A stretch of 64,000 nt of DNA from CAVVDY01 sp963819645 (lineage in GTDB: Bacteria; Acidobacteriota; Terriglobia; Terriglobales; Acidobacteriaceae), in NCBI GenBank assembly GCA_963819645.1, contig CAWFWZ010000004.1, positions 372,001-436,000 of the forward strand. The letters run 5' to 3'. The translations under genes and the position numbers were made by a program. Below are positions 26,972 to 35,732 of this stretch, piece by piece. Below the pieces are notes generated by a model. It ran no database searches and was not told the origin of the DNA. It saw only the letters and a program-made list of their open reading frames with translations. The first letter of the stretch is position 1. Each line of letters starts with the position of its first letter.

Positions 26972-29900
26972 ATGCGAGGTTCCGATCTTGTTAGCAGGTT
27001 CTCGTTCCTTTTCCGCAGTTTCCTCGTCATCCTCACGGTTCTCATTATTTCTCAATTTGCCGCAGCGCAGAATGCAACCGGCACTCTGATCGGCGAAGTA
27101 CAGGATGCAAGCGGAGCGCGCGTGAGATCAGCCGCAGTCACCGCAACCTCCAACTCGTCGGGCGTATCGCGGCAGGCCACCAGTGGCGCGTTTGGGGAGT
27201 TTCGCTTCTCTGAGCTGATTCCAGGAAGCTACCACATTGTGGTAGAGGCCAAGGGCTTCGCCAAAGCGGAGACCGATGTCAGCGTGCTGGTGAGCAGTAC
27301 GCGCGACGTGCTGGTAACGGTGCGTCCGGGCGCGGCGACGGCGACAGTCAATGTGCAAGCTCAGGCGTCCTCCATCACCACTCAGGCGCTCGATACCACG
27401 GACGCCGTCAATGGTGGTGTCGTGACTACTAAAGATCTGCAGGACATCCCGCTGGCGGCGCGCAGCTTCGCCAACATCGCGTACATGGTGCCGGGGACCG
27501 AGCCGGTTGAACCTTCCGATCCCACGAAGGCGCGCATCACTGCTGTCTCCACCGGCGGCAGTTCCGGGTTGAACAACAGCCTCAACGTCGATGGCGTCGA
27601 TAATTCCGACGATTACATCGGCGGGTTTCTACAAAACTTCTCGCCGGATGTAGTCCGCGAGTTTGCCTTCCAGACCTCGGTACAGAATGCCGATATCGGA
27701 CGCACTACGGCCGGCGCTGTCGTTATCAGCACTAAGAGCGGCACCAACGATTGGCATGGCGATTTCGCCGTCTTCGAACGCGCTTCCGCCCTGAATGCCC
27801 GCTTCCCTATCGAGAATCCGGCGCCCGAACCCAAGCAGCCGTTCTCGCGGCAGAACTATGTTGGGACCCTCGGCGGGCCGATCGTCAAAGACAAGCTGTG
27901 GATCTACACCGGCTTCGAAATGGTGAACGAGCACGCCAGCATCAACTACAGTCCCGACAGCCTCACGCAATTCAACGCGCTCAATCAGCTGGCGCAGCAA
28001 GGACTGATTCCCAACACCAGCTCCATCCCGATTCCGCCGTTTGTTCGCGTGCCCTACCAGTCGTACCTGGGTGACATTCGTTTTGACTGGGCACAGTCGC
28101 AGCGTTCGCAATGGTTCGTGCGCTATGCCCTGGACAACTCGACCACCAACAACGCCCTGGTACAACAGGCGACGCTACCCTCCACCGGCGCGACCACGCA
28201 TTCGAATTACCAGAATGGGGTGATCAGCAACACCTTCACCTTCAGCCCCGCATGGGTCGGCAACCTCACACTCGGCCTCAGCTATCTGCACGGGACCGCC
28301 GATCGCAACGGATATCTGGGATTCGCGCTGGCTTTCCCCTTCAGCTCCACCTCGAAGACCATCTCCGGTTTCGAAACTTATGGTGACAACCAGTTCGTTA
28401 CCGCGATCACGGCATTTCCCGTGATTCGCAACCAGGAGAAATATCAGTTTCGCTACGATGTGAGCGGATCGGTGGGCAGACACGCGCCGAAGTTCGGGGT
28501 TGACTTCATCCACGAGCCGGTGTTGAGCGGAGCGTTTCCCGGCCAGGCAGAAACTCTCTACACGCTGACGGAAAATCCGACCTTCTACCTGACGAATCCG
28601 GACCAGCTCACCGCAGAGCTGAATTGCCTTCCGCCGTTCGATGGCACGAACTGCCAGACCACTTCGACTCCCGATGGTTACGGAGGCTTCAATCAGAACA
28701 TTCAGCGCCTTGGCATTTATGCCATGGATCAGTTTCGTGTGTCGCCGCAGCTAACCATCAACTATGGCCTGCGGTGGGATACGACGTTTGGATTATTTCA
28801 GGCTAACGGAGTCAACCAGCAATTCAACCCCGCAGTGCAGACGGTTCAAGGGCTGCAACTCCCGCTGCCCACCGGCGTGCCGCATGACTACCGTCATGCC
28901 TTCGCGCCGCGCGTCGGAATTGCGTATTCTCCCGACGCCACTGAAGACCTGGTGATCCGCGCCGGGTTTGGGATGTACTACAGCGATCTGGCGCAGAACG
29001 GTTGGGCTACGGCATTTCAGGCGGTGAACACGCCGTCCGCCTTTGCGCCTTGCACGATGCCTGGCGACGCCGGCTGTCTGCCCGGATCGGCGAATGGCGG
29101 CGCCGGGGTCATGATCGATCCCAACTATCACACGCCCTACGCCATCCACGCGACAGTGGGAGTGCAGTATCTGTGGCACAAAAACTGGACGCTGAGCGGC
29201 GATTACGTTTACGAAAAGGGCGTTCACAGCTACGCCCGCTACAACTACATTGCGGGTAACACGCTGTTCTCTCCGCTGTTCGCGCAGGATCCAGCTACCC
29301 AGATGGCGAATGTGCCCGACATTTCTGTGTTCAAGTCGGACAATCGCTCGGCCTATAACGCGCTGCTGCTGCGGGTGCAGGGAAACGTCAGTCGTCGCTT
29401 CAACCTTACTGCCAGCTATACCTACTCGCGCGCCAATACCTGGGGTTGCATATTAGGTGAACTGTTTGACTATGTCGATGGCGTCTGCAATCCCTTGAAT
29501 CCCTTCGGCCCCGGCGATTACGGCGCGTCGGGAGAGGATGTCGGCAGCCGCTTCACCCTGGCCGGCGTCTTCTACGTTCCGGGAGGCTTTCAGGTTTCCA
29601 CATTGATCCAGGCCGAAGGCGGTCGTCCTATCACGCTCACTACTCCTGTCGATGTGAACGGACTCGGCGATCCGGGTAACGATCGCGCGGTGATCAATGG
29701 CCAACAGACGACACTGGACCAGTTCCGCGGCACCCCTTACTTCCAGGTGGACATGCGGGTGGCACGGCCATTCAAGGTGAAAGAGCGGTGGCAGATTTAT
29801 CCCTTTGCCGAATTCTTCAACTTATTCAATCGCAATAATCCGGGCGCCAACTACGTCACCGACATCTCGGCGCTGCCCAATCCGGTGAACGATCTTTCGA

Positions 29901-30055
29901 ACGCTACTCAAGTCTGCTATCCGACAGGTTGCGTACCGATTACCAGCTCGAAGCAGTTCCTGGTTCCTGCCGGAGCCCTGGGCGACTTCTTCGGCCCGGG
30001 CACGACGGTGGGCATCCCGTTCGCGGCGCAGTTGGGGGTAAGGGTGTCGTTCTGA
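26972..30055 (+). CDS. Oar-like TonB-dependent receptor with N-terminal carboxypeptidase-regulatory domain, 1027 aa
   Basis: This is an outer-membrane barrel of the large Acidobacteria-type Oar/TonB family. A signal peptide (FRSFLVILTVLIISQFAAAQ) is followed by a CarboxypepD_reg-like domain (GTLIGEVQDASGARVRSAAV to ELIPGSYHIVVEAKGF), a plug domain (GLNNSLNVDGVDNSDDYIGG, GAVVISTKSGTNDWHG) and a long beta-barrel. The terminal residue is Phe (AQLGVRVSF), the usual barrel end. ATG 26972 follows GAGGTGG. The frame is intact over 3.1 kb. The ligand (glycan or peptide) is unknown. The S53 peptidase gene is convergent downstream. Confidence 0.93.
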   Translation: MRGSDLVSRFSFLFRSFLVILTVLIISQFAAAQNATGTLIGEVQDASGARVRSAAVTATSNSSGVSRQATSGAFGEFRFSELIPGSYHIVVEAKGFAKAETDVSVLVSSTRDVLVTVRPGAATATVNVQAQASSITTQALDTTDAVNGGVVTTKDLQDIPLAARSFANIAYMVPGTEPVEPSDPTKARITAVSTGGSSGLNNSLNVDGVDNSDDYIGGFLQNFSPDVVREFAFQTSVQNADIGRTTAGAVVISTKSGTNDWHGDFAVFERASALNARFPIENPAPEPKQPFSRQNYVGTLGGPIVKDKLWIYTGFEMVNEHASINYSPDSLTQFNALNQLAQQGLIPNTSSIPIPPFVRVPYQSYLGDIRFDWAQSQRSQWFVRYALDNSTTNNALVQQATLPSTGATTHSNYQNGVISNTFTFSPAWVGNLTLGLSYLHGTADRNGYLGFALAFPFSSTSKTISGFETYGDNQFVTAITAFPVIRNQEKYQFRYDVSGSVGRHAPKFGVDFIHEPVLSGAFPGQAETLYTLTENPTFYLTNPDQLTAELNCLPPFDGTNCQTTSTPDGYGGFNQNIQRLGIYAMDQFRVSPQLTINYGLRWDTTFGLFQANGVNQQFNPAVQTVQGLQLPLPTGVPHDYRHAFAPRVGIAYSPDATEDLVIRAGFGMYYSDLAQNGWATAFQAVNTPSAFAPCTMPGDAGCLPGSANGGAGVMIDPNYHTPYAIHATVGVQYLWHKNWTLSGDYVYEKGVHSYARYNYIAGNTLFSPLFAQDPATQMANVPDISVFKSDNRSAYNALLLRVQGNVSRRFNLTASYTYSRANTWGCILGELFDYVDGVCNPLNPFGPGDYGASGEDVGSRFTLAGVFYVPGGFQVSTLIQAEGGRPITLTTPVDVNGLGDPGNDRAVINGQQTTLDQFRGTPYFQVDMRVARPFKVKERWQIYPFAEFFNLFNRNNPGANYVTDISALPNPVNDLSNATQVCYPTGCVPITSSKQFLVPAGALGDFFGPGTTVGIPFAAQLGVRVSF

Positions 30056-30089
30056 TGCCGTAATTGGTTGCTGAAGAGTGAAACTAAAG

Positions 30090-30121
30090 CTCCCGCCTGA
30101 GCTTGAAAAATCAGGCGGGAG
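30090..30121. terminator. Bidirectional terminator hairpin
   Basis: CTCCCGCCTGA (30090-30100) pairs perfectly with TCAGGCGGGAG (30111-30121) across a 10 bp loop, between two convergent genes. It is the shared 3' end of the receptor and S53 peptidase genes. Confidence 0.75.
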
Positions 30122-30153
30122 TTGGACTTCGTTCGCTGACTGCGCGAATCTGT

Positions 30154-31389
30154 CTATTTGCCGACCAGGCCTTTGTCCACTCCTACTCCGGTGCAGAAAT
30201 CCCACCCCGTAGTTGCGCTGTGGGTGCCGCAGCTTCCGGAAGTGATATCGGTGAAGTAGTTGGTGAAGCCCATGTTGCTGTAGATCAGAGTATTCTCGGC
30301 GTTGCTGCTGGACTTGAACTGCCCCGCGGCGTTGATAATTCCCGAAAGCGCCGGCGAAGCCACGCTGGTGCCGTACACCTGTAGCCATCCGCCATAGCAG
30401 TTCGAGTTGTAGACAGCGACCGGCGAGCCTCCGCTGGAGTCAAACGACAGATCGGGCGTGCCGCGCTTACTGCCGACGATGCCTGAAATGGAGCTCTGGA
30501 AGGACGGGCGCGCTTCGTACGCGCTGGCGCCGCCACCGCCGCTGCTCCACGCTGTCTGGTTGGTGTAGTTACCGCCGCTACGGTTGACCTGCGTGCCGCC
30601 GGCCGACAACACATTCGGCGACGAGCTGGGATAGATCACGCCCGGTGAATCACCTGACGACGCGAAGTACACCACGCCCGACTGGGTGAAGTAATGATCG
30701 CTGCTGCTTTCGCCGCTGGTTTCGCTTCCGCCCCAACTCATCGAGATTTCGCCCTTGCCGCCATGCGACGCGATATAAGAGTTCGCCGCCGTTACCGCCT
30801 GGTAGAGCGCGGTATTGCTGGCCGAAGAAGCTTCCATCAGCACGATTGAAGCATTCGGGGCCATGGCATGGGCCCACTCGATGTCCAGAGCCTCTTCACC
30901 TTGCCAACCGCTGCGACAGCCGTTGGTTGGCTTCCGTCCGCTGGCATACTGCACGGTGAAGTTCGCCTGTGGCAAGCCGAACTCAGTGGAGAACGTCGCC
31001 AGGTCTGCGGCCGCGGAAGGATAGTCATAGGCATCGACGATCACGATCACGCCGCTGCCACCAGTGGGAAGCGAGGTGGACGTGGCGATGGGGCAGCCAG
31101 AAAGCGGGTTCGAGACCAGACCGTAAACGCATCCCAGCGAAGCCGGTGTTTCTCCACCAGGATTCGCCGCAGGAACGACGACTCCTCCCGGCGCATAGAT
31201 GATGTAGTTGGTGTGCATGCGGACGCCGACATCGGCAGGCCGCTCGATGCTTGAGGGCGGATAAATGCCCAGCCCATTCGGTGTGCGAACCTGAGCGTTC
31301 AGCAACGTGCCCGCTGCGAGCAGGACGCAGAGAGAGACGACCTTCGAGAACACGAGATGCGACACGCGCCGCGTAACTTCGATCTGCAT
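30154..31389 (-). CDS. Secreted S53 (sedolisin-type) peptidase, 411 aa
   Basis: A signal peptide (LVFSKVVSLCVLLAAGTLLNAQ) leads into a serine-carboxyl peptidase domain. Catalytic Glu165 and Asp169 sit in GEEALDIEWAHAMAP, the oxyanion Asp in FASSGDSPG, and the nucleophile Ser in YGTSVASPALSG. The long activation prodomain of classical sedolisins is absent. Such enzymes digest proteins at acidic pH, in keeping with an acid-soil lifestyle. The start follows GGAGG; a hairpin lies just upstream. Confidence 0.9.
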   Translation of the reverse strand: MQIEVTRRVSHLVFSKVVSLCVLLAAGTLLNAQVRTPNGLGIYPPSSIERPADVGVRMHTNYIIYAPGGVVVPAANPGGETPASLGCVYGLVSNPLSGCPIATSTSLPTGGSGVIVIVDAYDYPSAAADLATFSTEFGLPQANFTVQYASGRKPTNGCRSGWQGEEALDIEWAHAMAPNASIVLMEASSASNTALYQAVTAANSYIASHGGKGEISMSWGGSETSGESSSDHYFTQSGVVYFASSGDSPGVIYPSSSPNVLSAGGTQVNRSGGNYTNQTAWSSGGGGASAYEARPSFQSSISGIVGSKRGTPDLSFDSSGGSPVAVYNSNCYGGWLQVYGTSVASPALSGIINAAGQFKSSSNAENTLIYSNMGFTNYFTDITSGSCGTHSATTGWDFCTGVGVDKGLVGK

Positions 31390-31405
31390 GGTTGATAACC
31401 TCCAG

Positions 31406-31428
31406 ACTTGTCGCTGCTTCTGACAAGT
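31406..31428 (-). promoter_or_regulatory. Inverted repeat in the S53 peptidase leader
   Basis: ACTTGTC (31406-31412) and GACAAGT (31422-31428) flank a 9 bp loop immediately before the GGAGG ribosome site. It could be an operator or an mRNA hairpin that modulates translation. Confidence 0.4.
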
Positions 31429-31673
31429 TGCGCGATTATAGACCCAAGTGCTATCGGCGCAACGTCACCTAGGTGTCGATTTTGCAAATTTATGTTGAGG
31501 AGATCTGAAACCTGCGGTGGGGGCTGCACCAACTGAATGACAACCCTGAATTTGGAACGGCAGCCGAACGCGGGCCTGAAGGGCCGCCCTACCGGTCACA
31601 GCAAAACAGAAAATTCTGTGGCTCGCCGGCCAACAGGCCAAATGCTAAGAGCCAAAAGCCAAGAGCGGTTTTC

Positions 31674-32933
31674 TTACTGCGTCACACCGAGAGCGGTCGC
31701 AGGGACGACTCCCTTTTGCGCTGTCGTAGGAGCCGGCTTGTAAGCGAAGTAGTCGTGGTCGTAGAGATTGCGATACATGCGGCCGGCTAGCTCGGCGGCT
31801 TTTGGGCCGAAGGTTGGACGTCCACCTTGCAGGAATACGACGGTCACGATGCGTCCGTACTGCGTGTCGGCGTAGGAGCCGAACCATCCAAATCGCGTGC
31901 CCGACTTGGAGCAGGTTCCGGTCTTACCCAGCACCGGCTCTTCGATGAAGTTCGAGCGCAGCAGGCGCGCCGTGCCGTACTCCACCGCTCCCGACATGCC
32001 CTCGGAGATTTCAGGAATCAGCGGACCGATATCCAGACGTCTCTTAACCTTGGGCGTGAAACTCGCGACCTCTTCCGGCGTGGTGGGATGCTGCAGGTAA
32101 TACAAGGTACCGCCGTTGGCGATTGAAGCCATCAGCGCTCCCAGCTGCAACGGAGTAAGCGAGATGCTTTCGCCGAACGAGCACATCTTCCCGACGCCGC
32201 CGAGCTTCGCGTCCAGCTCTTCGCTGGGAAAGGTCCCCAGATGCTCACCGGGAATGTTGTAGCCTGCGAGTTCGCCAAGGCCGAATTGCCGATCGTAGTA
32301 GCTGACCTTCTCGAATCCCAGCTTGCGGCCGACGGCCTCGAAGTACGCGTTGTTGGAGTGCGCCAGCGCGGTGGTCAGGTCCACCTTGTAGTACTTGCCG
32401 AGCGGAACCAGAGTGTCTTTGGTGATGACGTTTTCACTCAGCGCCGCGAGCGCCACCGCGACTTTGATGGTCGAGCAGGGCGTTGCGCCGGCGGAGAGCG
32501 CCATCTTCTGATTGACCATCGCCAGGATGCGTCCGCTGTCAGGATCGATAGCGACGATGGTGCCGTTCATGTTGCCGAGTGCATCGATGGCTGCCGCGCG
32601 AACCACCGGATCTTCGCCCGCCGTGACATCGCCTTCCGTCTGGTCAAGTGCGAACGAGCTACCGGAGAAGCGCTCGTAATACTTATGCTTTTTAGACTTG
32701 GATGTCGCAACCACAGTGTGCGTGGAACGATTGCGGCTGGCGGCCGTCTTGCTGCTGTGCCGCGACTTCGCGATCTTCTTCTGCGCCGATGCCGACTCGG
32801 TGATCTTAGTGGACTTGCTCTTGGAGCTGTGCGTCGTGTGATGATTGGCGGCGATGGTGGCCGCCGGCGCCGCACATGAAAATGCGAGCAATGCGGCGGC
32901 GACGCGAGCTACGATGGCGCGGGGGAAAGTCAT
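31674..32933 (-). CDS. Penicillin-binding transpeptidase-domain protein, 419 aa
   Basis: All three active-site motifs are present: Ser154-x-x-Lys157 in PCSTIKVAV, Ser193-Asn-Asn in AHSNNAYFEAVG, and Lys337-Thr-Gly in LGKTGTC. A signal peptide (residues about 1-29) is followed by a basic Ser/Lys/Thr-rich linker (30-90) and no pedestal domain, so it is a minimal class B-like PBP or a class D beta-lactamase-like enzyme. It acts in the periplasm on peptidoglycan cross-links. The start at 32933 is the first Met before the signal peptide. Confidence 0.88.
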   Translation of the reverse strand: MTFPRAIVARVAAALLAFSCAAPAATIAANHHTTHSSKSKSTKITESASAQKKIAKSRHSSKTAASRNRSTHTVVATSKSKKHKYYERFSGSSFALDQTEGDVTAGEDPVVRAAAIDALGNMNGTIVAIDPDSGRILAMVNQKMALSAGATPCSTIKVAVALAALSENVITKDTLVPLGKYYKVDLTTALAHSNNAYFEAVGRKLGFEKVSYYDRQFGLGELAGYNIPGEHLGTFPSEELDAKLGGVGKMCSFGESISLTPLQLGALMASIANGGTLYYLQHPTTPEEVASFTPKVKRRLDIGPLIPEISEGMSGAVEYGTARLLRSNFIEEPVLGKTGTCSKSGTRFGWFGSYADTQYGRIVTVVFLQGGRPTFGPKAAELAGRMYRNLYDHDYFAYKPAPTTAQKGVVPATALGVTQ

Positions 32934-33413
32934 GGCGAATCCCAAGTTTCTACAGCACGTTGTGGACCAGGACTCTCTAACCTCACACCCTGATCCGAAA
33001 CTGGTTTCGATAGTAGGTAATCTGATCTCAGACTTCAACCCCAAAATCGCGCGGTCGAGGGCGGGAACCAAGTCCACAAACAGAAGAGATGAAGCCACTT
33101 ACGAGTAAGTTGCAGGTCAGACCAGGTGCTATTCACAAAGTCATTAAGGCTTTTGCCGGTTTATCAGTGCGTCAACTTTCGATTGAGCCGGCGCATTCAT
33201 TGGAAAATCCAGCAAGTTCACTTGCCCTACAAATCTATGAATACGGATTAACCTTTCCAGATTTTGGACACAGCGCCGAACCAACGTCGGAGCTCCTCGA
33301 TTGCGAGTTCCGGTGGCAGTTTTTCAATCGGCTCTCGCCCTCGAAACTCTCTGAAAGGTGCAGGGTTTATCCGACCAACAACCCTGAGAATGGTCGTTTA
33401 AACAACGGCTATG
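32934..33413 (+). other. Gene-free stretch ending in a strong terminator; candidate non-coding transcript
   Basis: About 480 bp without a recognisable protein gene lead up to the intrinsic terminator at 33414-33455. The sequence does not show the conserved elements of tmRNA, RNase P RNA, SRP RNA or 6S RNA that could be sought by eye. A weak frame (33089-33550) runs through the terminator itself and is rejected. Confidence 0.35.
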
Positions 33414-33455
33414 CCCTCCGCGGAACAACTCGCCCCTGTTCCGCGGAGGGTTTTT
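33414..33455 (+). terminator. Strong intrinsic terminator without an assigned gene
   Basis: CCCTCCGCGGAACA (33414-33427) pairs perfectly with TGTTCCGCGGAGGG (33437-33450) and is followed by TTTTT. The orientation ends a plus-strand transcript. The nearest upstream plus-strand gene ends at 30055, so it must end an unrecognised RNA or act as an attenuator about 220 bp before kdsC. Confidence 0.85.
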
Positions 33456-33460
33456 CGTTG

Positions 33461-33657
33461 CGAGCTATCAGCTTTCAGCTCTCGGCTTGGGTATCAGGCA
33501 TCAGCATCTCAGGTCTCAGGTCTCAGATAGATATTATGCTCGGCTATTAATTGTCCGTTCCTCTGCTATTCCGGATTTCATCTGACGCCTGACGCCTGAT
33601 ACCTGATGCCCAAGCGACGGTTCAAACTGAAAGCTGACGGCTGACAGCTGAGAGCTG
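33461..33657. repeat. AGCTNTCAGC-family repeats in inverted arrangement
   Basis: The left block has AGCTATCAGCTTTCAGCTCT, CGGCTTGGGTATCAGGCATC and runs of CAGGTCT. The right block (about 33585-33657) is the approximate reverse complement: CTGATACCTGATGCCCAAGC and then GAAAGCTGACGGCTGACAGC. Another copy lies at 34311-34336 after kdsC. Confidence 0.65.
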
Positions 33658-33672
33658 TATTACCATCAGCAC

Positions 33673-34308
33673 ATGTCCGACGAACGCGCTCGCAAGATCA
33701 AGCTCATGCTGTTCGACGTTGATGGAGTGATGACCGACGGAACCATCTTCCTCTTCCCCGCCCCTGGCGGCGCAACAGGACACGGCACGCACGAGCGGCG
33801 CGAGCAGTACGCCGACAAAGGCGGGTTTGGCATCGCCAGCTCGAGCATGATGGAGGCGAAAGGCTTCAACGCGCATGATGGCACAGGATTCTCGCTGCTG
33901 CGTCTTGGCGGGATCAAGGCCGGCATCATCACCAAGCGCATCTCGGAGACAGTTGCGCTACGCGCCCGCGATCTGAAGATCGACATTGTTTACCAGGGGC
34001 AGCAGGATAAGGCGGCCGCGTTTTACGAGATTCTCGACAAGCACGGCTTTCGCGCAGAAGAAGTCTGCTACGTCGGCGACGATGTGATCGATCTTCCGGT
34101 CATGCGCCTGTGCGGACTGGCGATCGCCGTCAGGAATTCCCGGCCGCAAGTGCTGCAAGAAGCCCACTACGTCACCGAGAACAATGGCGGACACGGTGCC
34201 GTACGCGATGCGATTGAGTACGTCCTGCGCGCGCAAGGCACGCTCGAGCGTGCGATCGACGACTACATTGCCTCGCGCAGTGAAGATCCGGCGACCAAGG
34301 TGCAGTAG
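33673..34308 (+). CDS. kdsC: KdsC-type HAD phosphatase (KDO 8-phosphate phosphatase) with an insert
   Basis: KdsC removes phosphate from KDO-8-P in LPS inner-core synthesis. HAD motif I is LFDVDGVMTDG with Asp15/Asp17; GGIKAGIITKR and YQGQQDKAAAF follow, then motif IV VGDDVIDLPVM and GHGAVRDAIEYVL. About 30 extra residues (APGGATGHGTHERREQYAD and neighbours) are inserted between motif I and the DGTGFSLLRLGG stretch, giving 211 aa instead of about 180. The insert stays in frame and is charged. No kdsA or kdsB lies nearby. Confidence 0.88.
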   Translation: MSDERARKIKLMLFDVDGVMTDGTIFLFPAPGGATGHGTHERREQYADKGGFGIASSSMMEAKGFNAHDGTGFSLLRLGGIKAGIITKRISETVALRARDLKIDIVYQGQQDKAAAFYEILDKHGFRAEEVCYVGDDVIDLPVMRLCGLAIAVRNSRPQVLQEAHYVTENNGGHGAVRDAIEYVLRAQGTLERAIDDYIASRSEDPATKVQ

Positions 34309-34404
34309 GGAAAGCTCTCAGCTATCAGCTATCGGCCACCACTTCTCGTTGAATGGCCCGATACGGGATACCGAGATTCGCCGCCCGCAAGCAAGCCCTT
34401 GAAG

Positions 34405-34426
34405 TTGTACAAAACAAAATGTACAA
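34405..34426. promoter_or_regulatory. Operator-like palindrome of the toxin-antitoxin pair
   Basis: TTGTACA (34405-34411) and TGTACAA (34420-34426) are perfect inverted arms around an 8 bp A-rich spacer, 11 bp before the antitoxin ATG. It is well placed for autoregulation by the Phd-type antitoxin. Confidence 0.7.
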
Positions 34427-34436
34427 TTAACAAATC

Positions 34437-34679
34437 ATGAAGGCGTACACCGTCTCCGAAGCTCGCGAGCATTTTGCTGAGATACTGAGTTCTGTTGAGC
34501 GGGGCGAAGAGGTGTCGATTACGAAGCACGGACGAGCCATCGCCAGGATTGTCCATGCGCCGGTTCCGACAGAGAGCGCTGCGGTGCCGCCACCGGGATT
34601 CCTTAAGGCGCAAGGCTGGAGCGTAGAGATCGCCCCCGACTTCGACGTTATCCCGGAGGGCTTTGAGGATTACAGTTGA
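34437..34679 (+). CDS. Phd/YefM-type antitoxin, 80 aa
   Basis: It opens MKAYTVSEAREHFAEILSSV and continues EEVSITKHGRAIARIV, the DNA-binding fold of prevent-host-death antitoxins. The C-terminal part (GFLKAQGWSVEIAPDFD) would wrap the toxin. Its stop lies one base before the toxin ATG. An upstream palindrome suggests autoregulation. Confidence 0.9.
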   Translation: MKAYTVSEAREHFAEILSSVERGEEVSITKHGRAIARIVHAPVPTESAAVPPPGFLKAQGWSVEIAPDFDVIPEGFEDYS

Positions 34680-34680
34680 A

Positions 34681-35073
34681 ATGTTGATCGATACCAACGC
34701 TCTAATCTGGTACGGGCTCCAGCCGGGCCAGCTCAGCAGACGCGCCGCCAAGGTCATGCGGCAGAAAAACAACTCCTACAGTTACGTCAGCCTATGGGAG
34801 ATGGCAATCAAGAGCAGTTTGGGCAAGCTCCAGCTTCTGGGGCCGAACGGTCAGCGCACAAGCGCGAAACAATTCCTGTTGCACATGGTGCGCGAGCTGC
34901 AGCTTTCCGCGGTGCCGCTTGAGTTTGACGATTTGGCAGATGTGGAAGACTTGCCGCAGCACCACCGAGATCCATTTGATCGCTTGCTCGTGGTGCAAGC
35001 CAGGCGCCGCAACCTGCCAATCGTTTCTGCAGATGAATGTTTTGATCTGTATGGTGCGCAGCGAGTCTGGTGA
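34681..35073 (+). CDS. VapC-like PIN-domain toxin, 130 aa
   Basis: PIN-domain acidic residues are Asp4 (MLIDTNALIW), Glu40 (VSLWEMAIKSSLGKL), Asp97 (HHRDPFDRLL) and Asp118 (IVSADE). This is an Mg2+-dependent ribonuclease; the HHRDPFDR signature belongs to the PIN group usually paired with Phd-like antitoxins. ATG 34681 is used because the antitoxin stop overlaps any earlier start. Both genes look intact and therefore active. Confidence 0.92.
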   Translation: MLIDTNALIWYGLQPGQLSRRAAKVMRQKNNSYSYVSLWEMAIKSSLGKLQLLGPNGQRTSAKQFLLHMVRELQLSAVPLEFDDLADVEDLPQHHRDPFDRLLVVQARRRNLPIVSADECFDLYGAQRVW

Positions 35074-35090
35074 TACGCCGTGGGGACAGT

Positions 35091-35118
35091 AAAAAGCCGG
35101 GAACCTATGCCCCCGGCT
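35091..35118 (-). terminator. Intrinsic terminator of the first PEP-CTERM gene
   Basis: On the minus strand AGCCGGG and CCCGGCT (plus-strand 35112-35118 and 35095-35101) form a stem followed by a five-T tract (35091-35095), 24 bp after the PEP-CTERM stop codon. Confidence 0.75.
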
Positions 35119-35141
35119 GGTGTAGAAAGCTTCGAAACTAA

Positions 35142-35732
35142 CTACAGATTGATCTTGCGGCGCAACACACCGGCAAGGCCCAACACGCCAGTGCCCATGA
35201 ATACGAGCGTGCCTGGCTCAGGCACTTCGGTGTTCATGTAGGTCTGGAAAGCCATGCTGTAACCGAAATCCTGGGTATAGTCGGTGAACTGGCCGTTCAG
35301 GTCGAGATAAAGGTCGCCACCGGAGTACGCGCTCGTCGAGCCATAGAGATTGCAGCATCCCGGGCCGCCGGACACATCGATGGTGAAGAGATCGTTGGGA
35401 TTGAGCGCGATGTTAGCCGACGAAGTGTCGATGAACGTTCCACCGGCGTTGATTCCAACCGTCGTCTGAAACGCCCATGCACCGGTAAAGGGCGCCGAGC
35501 CAACGCCGATCCTAACCAGGTCGGTGTCGGTGCCGGACTGCGTGTAAAGCGTGATGCCGGACAGAATGCCGCCGAGACCTACGGTGATCTGCTGCTGCCA
35601 TTCAAGACCGTCATTCAGGCCGACATTCAATGGCGGATTGTTCTGGTCGAGGATTGAGTTCGCCTGCGCCGAAACCACGAACCCAAGAAACATCAACAGA
35701 GTCAACCAGACTACTGATTTCCCACGTGTCAT
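35142..35732 (-). CDS. PEP-CTERM-sorted secreted protein, 196 aa
   Basis: A signal peptide (VVWLTLLMFLGFVVSAQA) starts the protein from ATG 35732. The C-terminus has VPEPGT, a hydrophobic helix and RRKINL, the tripartite PEP-CTERM signal read by exosortase. The middle is a beta-rich, Gly/Ser/Asn-rich domain without a recognised name. It should be exported and processed at the cell surface. No exosortase gene is in this window. A second PEP-CTERM gene lies at 37626. Confidence 0.9.
   Translation of the reverse strand: MTRGKSVVWLTLLMFLGFVVSAQANSILDQNNPPLNVGLNDGLEWQQQITVGLGGILSGITLYTQSGTDTDLVRIGVGSAPFTGAWAFQTTVGINAGGTFIDTSSANIALNPNDLFTIDVSGGPGCCNLYGSTSAYSGGDLYLDLNGQFTDYTQDFGYSMAFQTYMNTEVPEPGTLVFMGTGVLGLAGVLRRKINL

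Noticed and set aside
27629..28165. 178-codon minus-strand frame inside the receptor gene
   Set aside because: It is fully antisense to the conserved plug domain of the receptor and without recognisable features.
33089..33550. 153-codon open frame before kdsC
   Set aside because: It reads straight through a perfect intrinsic terminator and into AGCTATCAGC repeats; no protein family is recognised.
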